The translations under genes and the position numbers were made by a program. From an uncultured Alteromonadaceae bacterium (GTDB lineage Bacteria > Pseudomonadota > Gammaproteobacteria > Enterobacterales > Alteromonadaceae), in the NCBI GenBank assembly GCA_913056495.1, contig CAJXMO010000014.1, forward strand, positions 1-64,000: a stretch of DNA of 64,000 nt. The letters run 5' to 3'. Under the pieces are notes generated by a model. It was not told the origin of the DNA. It did no database searches and saw only the letters and a program-made list of their open reading frames with translations. Each line of letters begins with the position of its first letter. Position 1 is the stretch's first letter. Below are positions 1-7,432 of the stretch, piece after piece.

Positions 1-63
1 TCACTGTCTCTAACACCCCAAGAGTTTGAATTGTTAGAGACTACAAATTTGGTATTAGCTTAA
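1..63 (+). CDS. Possible 3' end of a gene entering from the left
   Basis: Frame 1 is open from the first base to a TAA at 61-63 and would encode 20 residues ending in ETTNLVLA. The other two forward frames stop early. The stretch LTPQEFELLE resembles the winged-helix region of OmpR-type regulators, but so short a piece cannot be assigned. It may be the tail of an upstream gene or chance. Nothing else codes before base 288. Confidence 0.25.
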   Translation, partial: SLSLTPQEFELLETTNLVLA

Positions 64-287
64 CCAGATCTCAGGTTAACTAAATAACCTCAACACGCTC
101 TAGGTTGAATTCGCCTTGTTTTAAGAAAAATACTCTCATTAGAAAGCGAAATAAAACTAAAAGCCAATAAATTAAAGGCTTCAGCTAACTTCTTATCCAG
201 AGTTAAGGTTAAATAAGAACAGGATTCAAATTAAATAGCCAGGGCAGCATGTTAGCTCTGGTTTTCACATCACTAAAAGTAGTCAAT

Positions 288-1121
288 ATGGAACAAACAA
301 TCTTATCCGGAGCCGGACTGGGTTTACGCAGAGATTTTATTCATGAGATATCAAATCACTTTCCGGATTCAGTAAGTTTTTTAGAGGTAGCACCGGAAAA
401 CTGGATGCAACGAAATGACTCAGCTGTCGCTCTGTTTGAAGCGTTAACAGATAAACATCACTTTGTCTGCCATGGTTTGTCTTTATCTATTGGCAGCCCA
501 GACCCGCTCGATGTCAATTTCGTCAAACAGGTTAAGCAATTTTTAGATAAACATCAGATACTGTTTTATTCGGAGCATTTAAGCTTTTGTTCAGCAAAAG
601 GTCACTTGTACGACTTAATGCCGATCCCTTTTACGCAAACTGCAGCTGACTATGTTGTTGAACGTATTAGACAGGTTCAGGATATTCTCGAAAGGCCACT
701 GGTTTTAGAAAATGTTTCGTATTATACGCCACTGGCCAGTGAATTAACTGAATTGGAATTTACAAACTATATATTGGAAAATTCTGGTGCCAAGTTACTG
801 CTTGATGTAAATAATGTTTATGTAAACTCAGTCAATCATCAGTATGATGCAAACACATTTATCCGGTCTTTACCGACCGATAAAATAGTGTATGGCCATA
901 TCGCCGGACATTATAATGAAGCTGAAGATCTGATAATTGATACTCATGGTGCTGATATTATTGATCCTGTTTGGCAGTTGTTACGGTATGCCTATCAATG
1001 TCATGGTGTATTTCCGACCTTGTTGGAAAGAGATTTTAATATTCCGCCTATGGCTGACTTGGTCAGGGAAGTCGAACAGATAAAGGAAGTTCAAAATAGC
1101 GTGGTTTTGAAACATGCCTGA
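288..1121 (+). CDS. DUF692 family protein (BufB/MbnB-like, TIM-barrel metalloenzyme)
   Basis: 277 residues from the ATG at 288; a longer reading from 249 adds 13 residues that do not look like the family, whose members begin close to the GAGLGLR motif (residues 7-13 here). The family adopts a TIM barrel binding two or three iron ions. Relatives MbnB and BufB install oxazolone/thioamide or related groups on cysteines of small peptides, together with a partner protein. Likely metal ligands seen are H62, H97, E141, D173, N176, H204, H208, D218, H220 and E247. It overlaps the DUF2063 partner gene by 8 bases, so the two are translationally coupled. No cysteine-rich precursor peptide (BufA) is seen within the window on either side. 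Family assignment is firm; substrate is unknown. Confidence 0.88.
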   Translation: MEQTILSGAGLGLRRDFIHEISNHFPDSVSFLEVAPENWMQRNDSAVALFEALTDKHHFVCHGLSLSIGSPDPLDVNFVKQVKQFLDKHQILFYSEHLSFCSAKGHLYDLMPIPFTQTAADYVVERIRQVQDILERPLVLENVSYYTPLASELTELEFTNYILENSGAKLLLDVNNVYVNSVNHQYDANTFIRSLPTDKIVYGHIAGHYNEAEDLIIDTHGADIIDPVWQLLRYAYQCHGVFPTLLERDFNIPPMADLVREVEQIKEVQNSVVLKHA

Positions 1122-1854
1122 CTTTAAACAGATACAATATGAGTTTGCCAATCTGATCAGGGATCCTAAGTCTGATAGCACCTTAAATATTGAAGAGCGG
1201 CGTTTACGAGTTTATCAAAGACTGATATTTAATACGATTGCTGGATTTATCGATATCGGGTTTCCGGTATTGAAGAGTCTTTATTCAGAATCACAATGGA
1301 CTCGGTTGAAGCGACAGTTTGTTAAGGTTCATCACTCAGAAAAACCGTTATTTTCTCAAATTTCTGAAGAGTTTATCGCGTTTTTGATGAGCGAATACCA
1401 GCAGACCGACGAAGACCCTGTATTTTTGAAAGAGCTTGCCCATTATGAGTGGCTTGAGCTGGATATTTCGCTGAGAACACGACTGTATTCAGATGTACAA
1501 CCCCTTGATTTGGAGAAAGATAAACTTAAGCTGTCTAACCTAGCCGAAGTCGTATCATATCCTTTTCCTGTCCATCAAATTAGTTTGGAATATCAGCCTA
1601 CTAAAGCCAGTGATACACCAACCTATTTAGTGGTTTACCGGGATGAAAACGAAAAAGTGAAGTTTTTATCCATAACCTCCATTACAGCTTATTTACTTGA
1701 ATTAATAAAAACAGGTACCGCAAATCATCTGGAATCCATTTTATTGCAGTTAAAGTCTGCGATACCTCAAATGTCAACTGAACAACTTCTAGCTGGTACC
1801 AGACAAAGCCTAAACCAGTTAGCCAGTCTTGGCGTACTAATTAAAACAAAATAA
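1114..1854 (+). CDS. DUF2063 family protein (BufC/MbnC-like partner)
   Basis: 246 residues starting inside the end of the DUF692 gene (ATG at 1114, upstream TGA at 1119-1121). The N-terminal 100 residues (MPDFKQIQYEFANLIRDP, then RLRVYQRLIFNTIAGFIDIGFP) match the DUF2063 domain, often labelled putative DNA-binding but known from MbnC and BufC as the partner that docks the peptide substrate onto the DUF692 enzyme. The C-terminal half is variable. The tight overlap with DUF692 supports a two-protein complex. No membrane segment or signal peptide is visible. Function is inferred from the pairing; DNA binding is unlikely to be its real role. Confidence 0.8.
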   Translation: MPDFKQIQYEFANLIRDPKSDSTLNIEERRLRVYQRLIFNTIAGFIDIGFPVLKSLYSESQWTRLKRQFVKVHHSEKPLFSQISEEFIAFLMSEYQQTDEDPVFLKELAHYEWLELDISLRTRLYSDVQPLDLEKDKLKLSNLAEVVSYPFPVHQISLEYQPTKASDTPTYLVVYRDENEKVKFLSITSITAYLLELIKTGTANHLESILLQLKSAIPQMSTEQLLAGTRQSLNQLASLGVLIKTK

Positions 1855-1922
1855 ATTTGGAATTTACCAATCAATTGACTAATATACCCGCAAATTTTTG
1901 AGTTAACCTTTTTGGAGTAGTT

Positions 1923-2054
1923 ATGGGACACCATGAACACACAGGCGAGATTGAACCTTCAAACTCATTACATCTAGTTGTTGCGACACTTGCTGCAGTT
2001 GCATTGCCTTTATTACCGGCTGTTTTAGCTTGGTTTCTGATATTTAGCCAATAA
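1923..2054 (+). CDS. Small single-pass membrane protein, 43 residues
   Basis: The frame starts ATGGGACACCATGAACAC and ends TAA at 2052-2054. A good ribosome-binding site, GGAG, lies 7 bases upstream. Residues 1-17 are polar with four histidines and acidic residues (MGHHEHTGEIEPSNSLH); residues 18-41 form one strongly hydrophobic helix rich in Ala, Leu and Val with two prolines. There is no cysteine, so it is not a bufferin-type precursor. It sits 68 bases after the DUF2063 gene and is followed by a short hairpin, so it could be a separate transcript or the last gene of that operon. I do not recognise a family. Start, RBS and clean hydrophobic profile make real translation likely. Confidence 0.6.
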   Translation: MGHHEHTGEIEPSNSLHLVVATLAAVALPLLPAVLAWFLIFSQ

Positions 2055-2064
2055 TCATTCTCAA

Positions 2065-2087
2065 CCTGTGGCCGCGACGGTCACAGG
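2065..2087 (+). terminator. Hairpin after the 43-residue membrane protein
   Basis: A 9-bp stem (CCTGTGGCC with GGTCACAGG, one G-T pair) with a 5-base loop begins 10 bases after the small gene's stop. No T-run follows, so it is a weak terminator candidate or a 3'-end stabilising hairpin. Confidence 0.35.
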
Positions 2088-2179
2088 AGAACACGGAAGT
2101 AATTCGTAAAATTGAAACTTTTTCAAACTAGAATAATCAAAGATAAGTATGTTTGAAATTTACCAGGGACTTTAGTTGT

Positions 2180-2548
2180 ATGAAAATTTTGCTTGTTGAC
2201 GACAATGCCTCAGTATTAAGTGAATTAGAAGAATCACTGCTATCACATGAACATCAGGTGGTCACCGCTGAGAATGGCTTGTCAGCGCTTTCTCTGGCTA
2301 AAAACGGGCAATTTGATTTTGTCATTACTGATTATAAGATGCCATTTATGGATGGTATTAAGTTGATTGAGAACTTAACACAAGAGTTAGATTTTTCAGC
2401 CAGACAAATGTTACTGCTTACAACTGATGCAAGTCAGTCAGTTGAATTTAAAATTAACAAACTTAACGTTAAATTTTTAGCCAAACCTGTGCCCGCTGAA
2501 AAGGTCGTTCAAACTATGATGCAATCGACTACTTTCCAAGCTGCATAA
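2180..2548 (+). CDS. Single-domain response regulator (CheY-like receiver)
   Basis: 122 residues made only of a receiver domain. The acidic pocket is D7-D8, the phosphorylation site D51 (in FVITDYKMPFMDG), the switch threonine T81 and the conserved lysine K102 before proline. The ATG at 2180 gives a normal receiver N-terminus (MKILLVDDN); an in-frame TTG at 2153 would add nine atypical residues. There is no output domain, and no histidine kinase gene is adjacent, so its partner is elsewhere. It probably acts by protein-protein contact. It stands alone between the DUF692 group and apt with about 125 bases on each side. Confidence 0.85.
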   Translation: MKILLVDDNASVLSELEESLLSHEHQVVTAENGLSALSLAKNGQFDFVITDYKMPFMDGIKLIENLTQELDFSARQMLLLTTDASQSVEFKINKLNVKFLAKPVPAEKVVQTMMQSTTFQAA

Positions 2549-2678
2549 TAATCAAAACTTCAATTCTTAAACATGGCTTTATTCAGTAGTCGACTGAATC
2601 TGCGAATAAGTGCTTTAGAGTTGCAATTTAAGCTTAATTTGATTTAATGCAACGATAGTTAATTAAAGGCACAACTGA

Positions 2679-3227
2679 ATGAACACAGAACAGACTCTTG
2701 CGCAGATTCGCGCCAGTATTAAAGCCATTCCTGATTATCCTAAACCCGGCATTATTTTCAGAGATGTAACCAGCTTAGTTGAAGACGGAAGCGCGTTTAA
2801 ACAAGCAATAGAATGTCTGGCAAAACCTTATATGGAACAGGGCATTACTAAAGTCGTAGGCACTGAAGCCAGAGGCTTCATTTTTGGTGCAGCTGTTGCT
2901 CATCTATTGAATACAGGCTTTGTATTAGCCCGAAAGCCTAATAAATTACCCAGAGAAACCATTAGCCAGTCTTATCAGCTGGAATATGGAGAAGATGAAT
3001 TACATATTCATAAAGACTCACTCAATAAAAATGATAAAGTACTATTGGTTGATGATTTAATTGCGACAGGCGGTACAATTGAGGCCACGGTTAAATTAGT
3101 CCGCACATTAGGTGCTCAGGTCGAGCATGCGGCGTTTGTGATAGCATTACCGGATTTAGGTGGTGAGCATAAATTACGTGAGTTAGGTGTTGAGCCCTAT
3201 AGTTTAGTTGCTTTCGACGGAGATTAG
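2679..3227 (+). CDS. apt: Adenine phosphoribosyltransferase
   Basis: 182 residues, the usual length. It salvages adenine by transferring ribose 5-phosphate from PRPP to give AMP in the cytosol. The PRPP-binding signature [13 protein letters not shown] is at residues 121-133, and the N-terminal [14 protein letters not shown] is typical of Apt. The stop is only 9 bases before dnaX; the same apt-dnaX-ybaB-recR order is seen in E. coli, so it is probably the first gene of that transcript. The start ATG is preceded by a modest AAAGG-type ribosome-binding site. Confidence 0.97.
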   Translation: MNTEQTLAQIRASIKAIPDYPKPGIIFRDVTSLVEDGSAFKQAIECLAKPYMEQGITKVVGTEARGFIFGAAVAHLLNTGFVLARKPNKLPRETISQSYQLEYGEDELHIHKDSLNKNDKVLLVDDLIATGGTIEATVKLVRTLGAQVEHAAFVIALPDLGGEHKLRELGVEPYSLVAFDGD

Positions 3228-3236
3228 TATAATTCA

Positions 3237-5984
3237 ATGAGTTATCAGGCTTTAGCAAGAAAATGGCGTCCACAAATGTTTGCTCAGTTAATGGGGCAGG
3301 AACATGTTGTTGCAGCGCTGAGTAACGCACTGAGCAATGACAGACTGCACCATGCGTATTTGTTTACTGGTACGCGCGGGGTTGGTAAAACAACGATAGC
3401 CCGTATTTTTGCAAAAAGTTTAAATTGCGAAAATGGCGTCACGGCTGAACCTTGTGGGCAGTGCCAGCATTGTGTCGCTATCGAGGAAGGCCGATTTGTA
3501 GACTTGGTTGAAGTGGATGCAGCATCCAGAACCAAAGTTGAAGACACCCGGGAGATCCTTGACAACGTCCAGTACAAACCAACTCAGGGGCGCTATAAAG
3601 TCTATTTGATAGATGAAGTTCATATGTTATCGCGTCACTCATTTAATGCTCTGCTCAAAACCTTGGAAGAGCCACCTCCGCATATTAAATTTTTATTAGC
3701 GACAACGGATCCGCAAAAACTGCCAGTCACTATACTGTCACGTTGTTTACAATTTAGTTTGAAGGCGATGACGCTGACTCAAATTGAAAACCAGCTGGAA
3801 AAAATTCTCAATGCTGAACAGATTCAATTTGAACCGTCTGCATTAAATGTGTTAGCAAAAGCAGCTAATGGTAGTATGCGCGACTCATTAAGCTTAACTG
3901 ATCAGGCGGTTGCTCAAGGTAATGGTCGACTGATTGAAGCGAATGTCAGAGATATGCTGGGCTTATTGGATGAACAGCATACCGCCCGTTTATTGAGCGC
4001 GATTCTGGCTAATGATCTCGAACAGGCTATGCAGGCTATTGAGGCTTTATCTCAGGCCGCTGTTGACAGTGAGCAGGTATTGATTGAGTTAATGAATGCA
4101 TTTCATCAGATTGCGTTAATTCAAAGCTTACCTGCCTATGCAAAATTAAACGATGCCTTATCAGAAATTTTAACTCAAGCTGCGCAAAGCTGGCCGGAAG
4201 AGCAGGTCCAGTTATATTACCAAGTTTGTCTGCGCGGGCGGCGTGATCTGCCTTTTGCTGCTCACCCCAGAGCCGGTCTTGAAATGACGATAATGAGGTT
4301 GTTTGCTTTTAATCCGGTTAGTATCGAGCGAGAAGAGGTATTTACCGCAAAAAAGCAAATAAAAAAGCCTGAAGCATCCGTTGAGGTGCCATTAGAAACA
4401 ATTTCAGCGACTCAGGATGAATTGCAAACTCCTGTATCTGATATAGAAGATACGAGTGTAAATGTCGACAGTGCAGAAGTTGAAAATGTAGAAGTCGACA
4501 ATGTTGAAGCTGAAACTGAAGAAAGCAAAAGTGGCGAATTAACCGCGGCGCTGTCAGACTCGGCAGAAGCGTCTCAGGACATTGAAACGAATCATCATAT
4601 TGATGCGTCTTCAGCTGAGCCAGCAACCTTGAATGAAGCAGAATATAAGCCATTTGAAAACAGCAGTGAGCAAAATCAAATTGAAGCTGAACCGCAACAG
4701 GCTGAATCTCTGCCGGAAACATCATCAGAGCATAATGCGTTACCTACTAATGTGGATGACAAACCCGCATTTTCAGAAACAGGCTTTGCCGATGAGCCGT
4801 TAGTCCCGGATTTTGCCGGTTCAGACGAAAGTGCAAAGCTAGCAGAGTTAAATTCGCAGCAAGATCAAATTTTATCATTGGCACAAGGGCAAAAAGAAGC
4901 TGGCCAGCCTGCTACGCCAAATATTGAGCTAGCAGAGCAGAGTGTTGAGTCAGGCACGGCAGAGGTGGGTATCGATGCCGTTCGCCCGGAAACTGTGACA
5001 GAGCCTGGAAGCTCTGATGTTGTTGATAATTTGACTGAACATGAGTTAAATCAAACAGCAACAGATGAAACCGAACAAGCACAAACGCTTGATTATGCTG
5101 ATCCGGATCTCCCTTATGAGGAATATGCAGATTATGCGATATATGATCAGCAAATTGATTCTGACACAGATTCAGCTCAAGCGTACCAGGATTATGCGGC
5201 CGGATTTGACTCAGATACGCCGACACAGCCGCAAGCTTCAGCTATTGAACTGGCAGATGCAGAACCTGTCAGTGAATCATTGTCAAATGTTCTGTCATCA
5301 ATCAGACAAACAAAAGCGGATAAACGAGAGCTGAATAATCAGTCATTAGAAACTGAAGAATTTGACCCGAATCAGGTTGCAAACTTAGCGACTTTATCAA
5401 ACGAGCTGCAAACTTCATCAGCAGAATTACAGGCAGGTGAAACAGACAATAGCAGTGAAGAATCTGCCAAGCAGGCAATTGAAATTGATACTGACTGGAT
5501 GCCGTCGCAGGAGCAGGCTCAAAAAGATCAAGCGGCGCGCAAGCAGTCGGCGCAATTTAATCAGCTTGATATAGCAAACCGGGTAAAAAGCGGTTTGCGA
5601 AAAGCGTATCAAATGGATAGCTGGGCAGAATTAATCGAGCGGCTAGCGCTGACCGGTCTGCAAAGGCAATTTGCACTGCATTCTACTTATCAGCTCGATA
5701 ATGGGGTTGTGCGGCTGAACTTGGCTGAAACTCAGCAACATCTGGATACAGATCATAATAAAAAAATTCTGGCCGATAAATTAAGCCAGGTGCTTAATCA
5801 GCCCGTAAAGATAGAAGTGACAATAGTATCAGGCGTCAGTACAACGCCTTATCAGATTCAGCAGGAAATAGAAGACTGTCGGTTAGATTATGCACATGAA
5901 TTGATTGACTCAGACAGTCAGGTTCAAGCATTATTGGCACAATTTTCAGGGCAACTTGTTCCTGACTCTATTCAGGCTGTGTAA
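3237..5984 (+). CDS. dnaX: DNA polymerase III subunit tau (and gamma by frameshift)
   Basis: 915 residues, well above the 643 of E. coli tau. It is the clamp-loader motor that opens and loads the beta clamp and, as tau, ties polymerase to helicase. Walker A GTRGVGKT is at 45-52, the zinc cysteines are C64, C73, C76 and C79, the Walker B DEVH at 126-129 and the sensor SRC at 168-170. Domains I-III end near 365. Residues 380-740 are a very long acidic, Gln/Glu/Ser-rich low-complexity linker. Residues 765-915 form a C-terminal domain, presumably for polymerase and DnaB contacts. Two A-AAA-AAG slippery heptamers at codons 371-377 lead in the -1 frame to a TGA, predicting a 378-residue gamma form. 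ybaB and recR follow, as in E. coli. Confidence 0.97.
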   Translation: MSYQALARKWRPQMFAQLMGQEHVVAALSNALSNDRLHHAYLFTGTRGVGKTTIARIFAKSLNCENGVTAEPCGQCQHCVAIEEGRFVDLVEVDAASRTKVEDTREILDNVQYKPTQGRYKVYLIDEVHMLSRHSFNALLKTLEEPPPHIKFLLATTDPQKLPVTILSRCLQFSLKAMTLTQIENQLEKILNAEQIQFEPSALNVLAKAANGSMRDSLSLTDQAVAQGNGRLIEANVRDMLGLLDEQHTARLLSAILANDLEQAMQAIEALSQAAVDSEQVLIELMNAFHQIALIQSLPAYAKLNDALSEILTQAAQSWPEEQVQLYYQVCLRGRRDLPFAAHPRAGLEMTIMRLFAFNPVSIEREEVFTAKKQIKKPEASVEVPLETISATQDELQTPVSDIEDTSVNVDSAEVENVEVDNVEAETEESKSGELTAALSDSAEASQDIETNHHIDASSAEPATLNEAEYKPFENSSEQNQIEAEPQQAESLPETSSEHNALPTNVDDKPAFSETGFADEPLVPDFAGSDESAKLAELNSQQDQILSLAQGQKEAGQPATPNIELAEQSVESGTAEVGIDAVRPETVTEPGSSDVVDNLTEHELNQTATDETEQAQTLDYADPDLPYEEYADYAIYDQQIDSDTDSAQAYQDYAAGFDSDTPTQPQASAIELADAEPVSESLSNVLSSIRQTKADKRELNNQSLETEEFDPNQVANLATLSNELQTSSAELQAGETDNSSEESAKQAIEIDTDWMPSQEQAQKDQAARKQSAQFNQLDIANRVKSGLRKAYQMDSWAELIERLALTGLQRQFALHSTYQLDNGVVRLNLAETQQHLDTDHNKKILADKLSQVLNQPVKIEVTIVSGVSTTPYQIQQEIEDCRLDYAHELIDSDSQVQALLAQFSGQLVPDSIQAV
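4349..4372 (+). promoter_or_regulatory. dnaX: dnaX programmed -1 frameshift site with two slippery heptamers
   Basis: The heptamer AAAAAAG occurs at 4349-4355 and again at 4361-4367, both phased as A-AAA-AAG in the dnaX frame, the most slip-prone heptamer known from E. coli dnaX. After a -1 slip at either one the ribosome meets TGA at 4370-4372; both routes give a 378-residue product. An AGAGG stretch (4334-4338) lies 10 bases upstream of the first heptamer, like the internal Shine-Dalgarno stimulator of E. coli. A weak 5-bp hairpin is possible at 4374-4389. Efficiency cannot be read from sequence. Confidence 0.8.
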
Positions 5985-6028
5985 TCAGTTTAGTTTAAAA
6001 TAATTATTGAAAAATAAGGTGAAACATT

Positions 6029-6361
6029 ATGTTTAAAGGTGGTGGTGGTCTTGGCAATATGATGAAGCAAGCGCAGCAAATGCAAGAGCGCATGCAAAAA
6101 GCCCAAGAAGAAATCGCAAAAATGGAAGTCACGGGTGAATCAGGTGCGGGTTTAGTTAAAGTGACTATGGCTGGTAACCATGGTGTACGGCGCGTTGAAA
6201 TTGACCCGTCTTTATTAGAAGATGATAAAGAAATGCTGGAAGATTTAATTGCAGCTGCCTGTAACGATGCTGTGCGCCGCGTTGAGCAACAGAATCAGGA
6301 TAAAATGGCTGAGGTAACCGGTGGTATGCAATTACCGCCTGGCTTTAAAATGCCTTTCTAA
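6029..6361 (+). CDS. ybaB: YbaB/EbfC nucleoid-associated protein
   Basis: 110 residues, standard for the YbaB/EbfC family of small dimeric DNA-binding proteins that coat the nucleoid. The N-terminus has a glycine-rich start ([17 protein letters not shown]) then a coiled helix with [17 protein letters not shown]; the C-terminus is the usual [13 protein letters not shown]. It lies 44 bases after dnaX and before recR, the conserved order. A strong palindromic terminator follows it, so recR may be partly uncoupled. Confidence 0.95.
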   Translation: MFKGGGGLGNMMKQAQQMQERMQKAQEEIAKMEVTGESGAGLVKVTMAGNHGVRRVEIDPSLLEDDKEMLEDLIAAACNDAVRRVEQQNQDKMAEVTGGMQLPPGFKMPF

Positions 6362-6375
6362 TTATAAGCGCAATA

Positions 6376-6405
6376 AAAAATGCAGTGCCATGGCACTGCA
6401 TTTTT
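6376..6405 (+). terminator. Perfect palindromic bidirectional terminator after ybaB
   Basis: A perfect 30-base palindrome: five A, the arm TGCAGTGCCA, its complement TGGCACTGCA, then five T and further T-rich sequence. It lies 14 bases after the ybaB stop and 31 bases before recR, so some readthrough or a separate recR promoter must exist. Confidence 0.85.
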
Positions 6406-6436
6406 GTTTTAAAATTTTGTCTTTTACGAGTATAAA

Positions 6437-7039
6437 ATGAAGTTTACCCCATTAATTGAAGAGTTAATTGAATCCCTAAAAATTTTACCCAGCGTTGGAC
6501 CTAAGTCTGCACAACGTATTGCTTTTCAATTATTAGAGCGCCAGCAAAAAGGGGCTAAACGCTTATCTCATGCAATTGATTCAGCGCTGTCCGGTGTTTG
6601 TCGTTGTCAGCAGTGTCGGAATTTTTCAGAACAGCCAGTGTGTGAGATTTGCCAATCTGAACTCAGGCGCGATACCCGTCAGCTTTGCATTGTCGCCTCT
6701 CCGATGGACGTACTGGCGATAGAAGAAACCGGTCATTATAAAGGTTTGTATTTTGTGTTAATGGGACTATTGTCGCCGATAGATGGCATAGGTCCGGAAG
6801 AACTGGGACTGGATAATCTTGAACAGCAATTAAGCCATGATTCAATTGATGAATTAATTCTGGCAACGTCACCGAGTGTTGAAGGCGAAGCGACTGCATA
6901 TTATATATCTGAAATGGCGGCACAATATCAACTTTCAGTGACGCGTCTGGCTCAAGGACTACCATCCGGTGGTGAGTTGGCATCAATAGATGGAAAAACT
7001 TTAGGCCATGCTTTCAGTGGGAGAAAATCCCTTGGCTAA
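6437..7039 (+). CDS. recR: Recombination mediator protein RecR
   Basis: 200 residues, the standard length. RecR with RecO (and RecF) loads RecA on SSB-coated gaps. A helix-hairpin-helix (KILPSVGPKSAQRIAFQLL) is near residues 15-34, the zinc finger uses C57, C60, C69 and C72, and a Toprim domain spans about 80-175 with the motif ATSPSVEGEATAYYI. It is the last gene of the apt-dnaX-ybaB-recR block and is followed by a 32-base palindrome. The ATG at 6437 has a poor ribosome-binding site. Confidence 0.97.
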   Translation: MKFTPLIEELIESLKILPSVGPKSAQRIAFQLLERQQKGAKRLSHAIDSALSGVCRCQQCRNFSEQPVCEICQSELRRDTRQLCIVASPMDVLAIEETGHYKGLYFVLMGLLSPIDGIGPEELGLDNLEQQLSHDSIDELILATSPSVEGEATAYYISEMAAQYQLSVTRLAQGLPSGGELASIDGKTLGHAFSGRKSLG

Positions 7040-7062
7040 AGCCAATAATTTGGTATGGCATA

Positions 7063-7094
7063 GATAGCTAAATCATTATAATGATTTAGCTATC
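7063..7094 (+). terminator. Perfect 32-base palindrome after recR
   Basis: GATAGCTAAATCATTA followed directly by its exact reverse complement, ending at 7094. It starts 24 bases after the recR stop. It is AT-rich and has no T-run after it, so it may act as a terminator or as a 3'-end stabiliser of the recR transcript. Confidence 0.5.
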
Positions 7095-7152
7095 ATAGTG
7101 GTGCGTTCACCGCGTGCTCAAATCCATTCCGGTTAGCTTAATTTAACCTCAG

Positions 7153-7235
7153 CTGCACATAATAAAAAATGCCTTGATAGTCAAAAAACTATCCAAATTG
7201 GAATGTAAAATGAAAAATATTGTGGCTATGTGCAG
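7153..7235. repeat. Nested inverted repeats in the recR-htpG gap
   Basis: CTGCACATA at 7153-7161 is the exact complement of TATGTGCAG at 7227-7235, enclosing a smaller hairpin GATAGT/ACTATC at 7176-7193. It lies upstream of the htpG heat-shock promoter and so outside the htpG mRNA. The remaining 393-base gap holds the recR palindrome and the promoter; no gene is seen. The role of this structure is unknown. Confidence 0.4.
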
Positions 7236-7291
7236 AAAATAAAGTCCACCTTTACTTCAACTATTAACTAAGGTTAATTTACTTTTTTCCC

Positions 7292-7319
7292 CTTGAAAAA
7301 AGATCACCCACCCCCATTT
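7292..7319 (+). promoter_or_regulatory. Sigma-32 heat-shock promoter of htpG
   Basis: CTTGAAA at 7292-7298, a 13-base spacer and CCCCATTT at 7312-7319 match the RpoH consensus (CTTGAAA, 13-15 bases, CCCCATNT) in every fixed position. It lies 113 bases before the htpG start and in the right direction. This shows htpG is heat induced through sigma-32. Confidence 0.9.
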
Positions 7320-7432
7320 TGATTACACTGCTTAGTTTAGGCGTATCGCTTCAACCGGCAAACTCAATTTTATCGCAGACTTTCTGCAATCAGTTAACTA
7401 TGAATTAATCGAATAGAGCGGAGACTTATTCA

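Noticed and set aside
249..287. Longer start for the DUF692 protein
   Set aside because: The extra 13 residues are not family-like, and the ATG at 288 begins just before the conserved GAGLGLR motif.
2549..2678. Signal recognition particle RNA before apt/dnaX
   Set aside because: The ffs gene lies near dnaX in some relatives, but this gap has none of its conserved sequence; only a weak hairpin at 2581-2599.
4342..4725. Minus-strand frame of 127 codons inside dnaX
   Set aside because: It lies opposite the low-complexity acidic linker, which leaves antisense frames open by composition. It has no ribosome-binding site and no family pattern.
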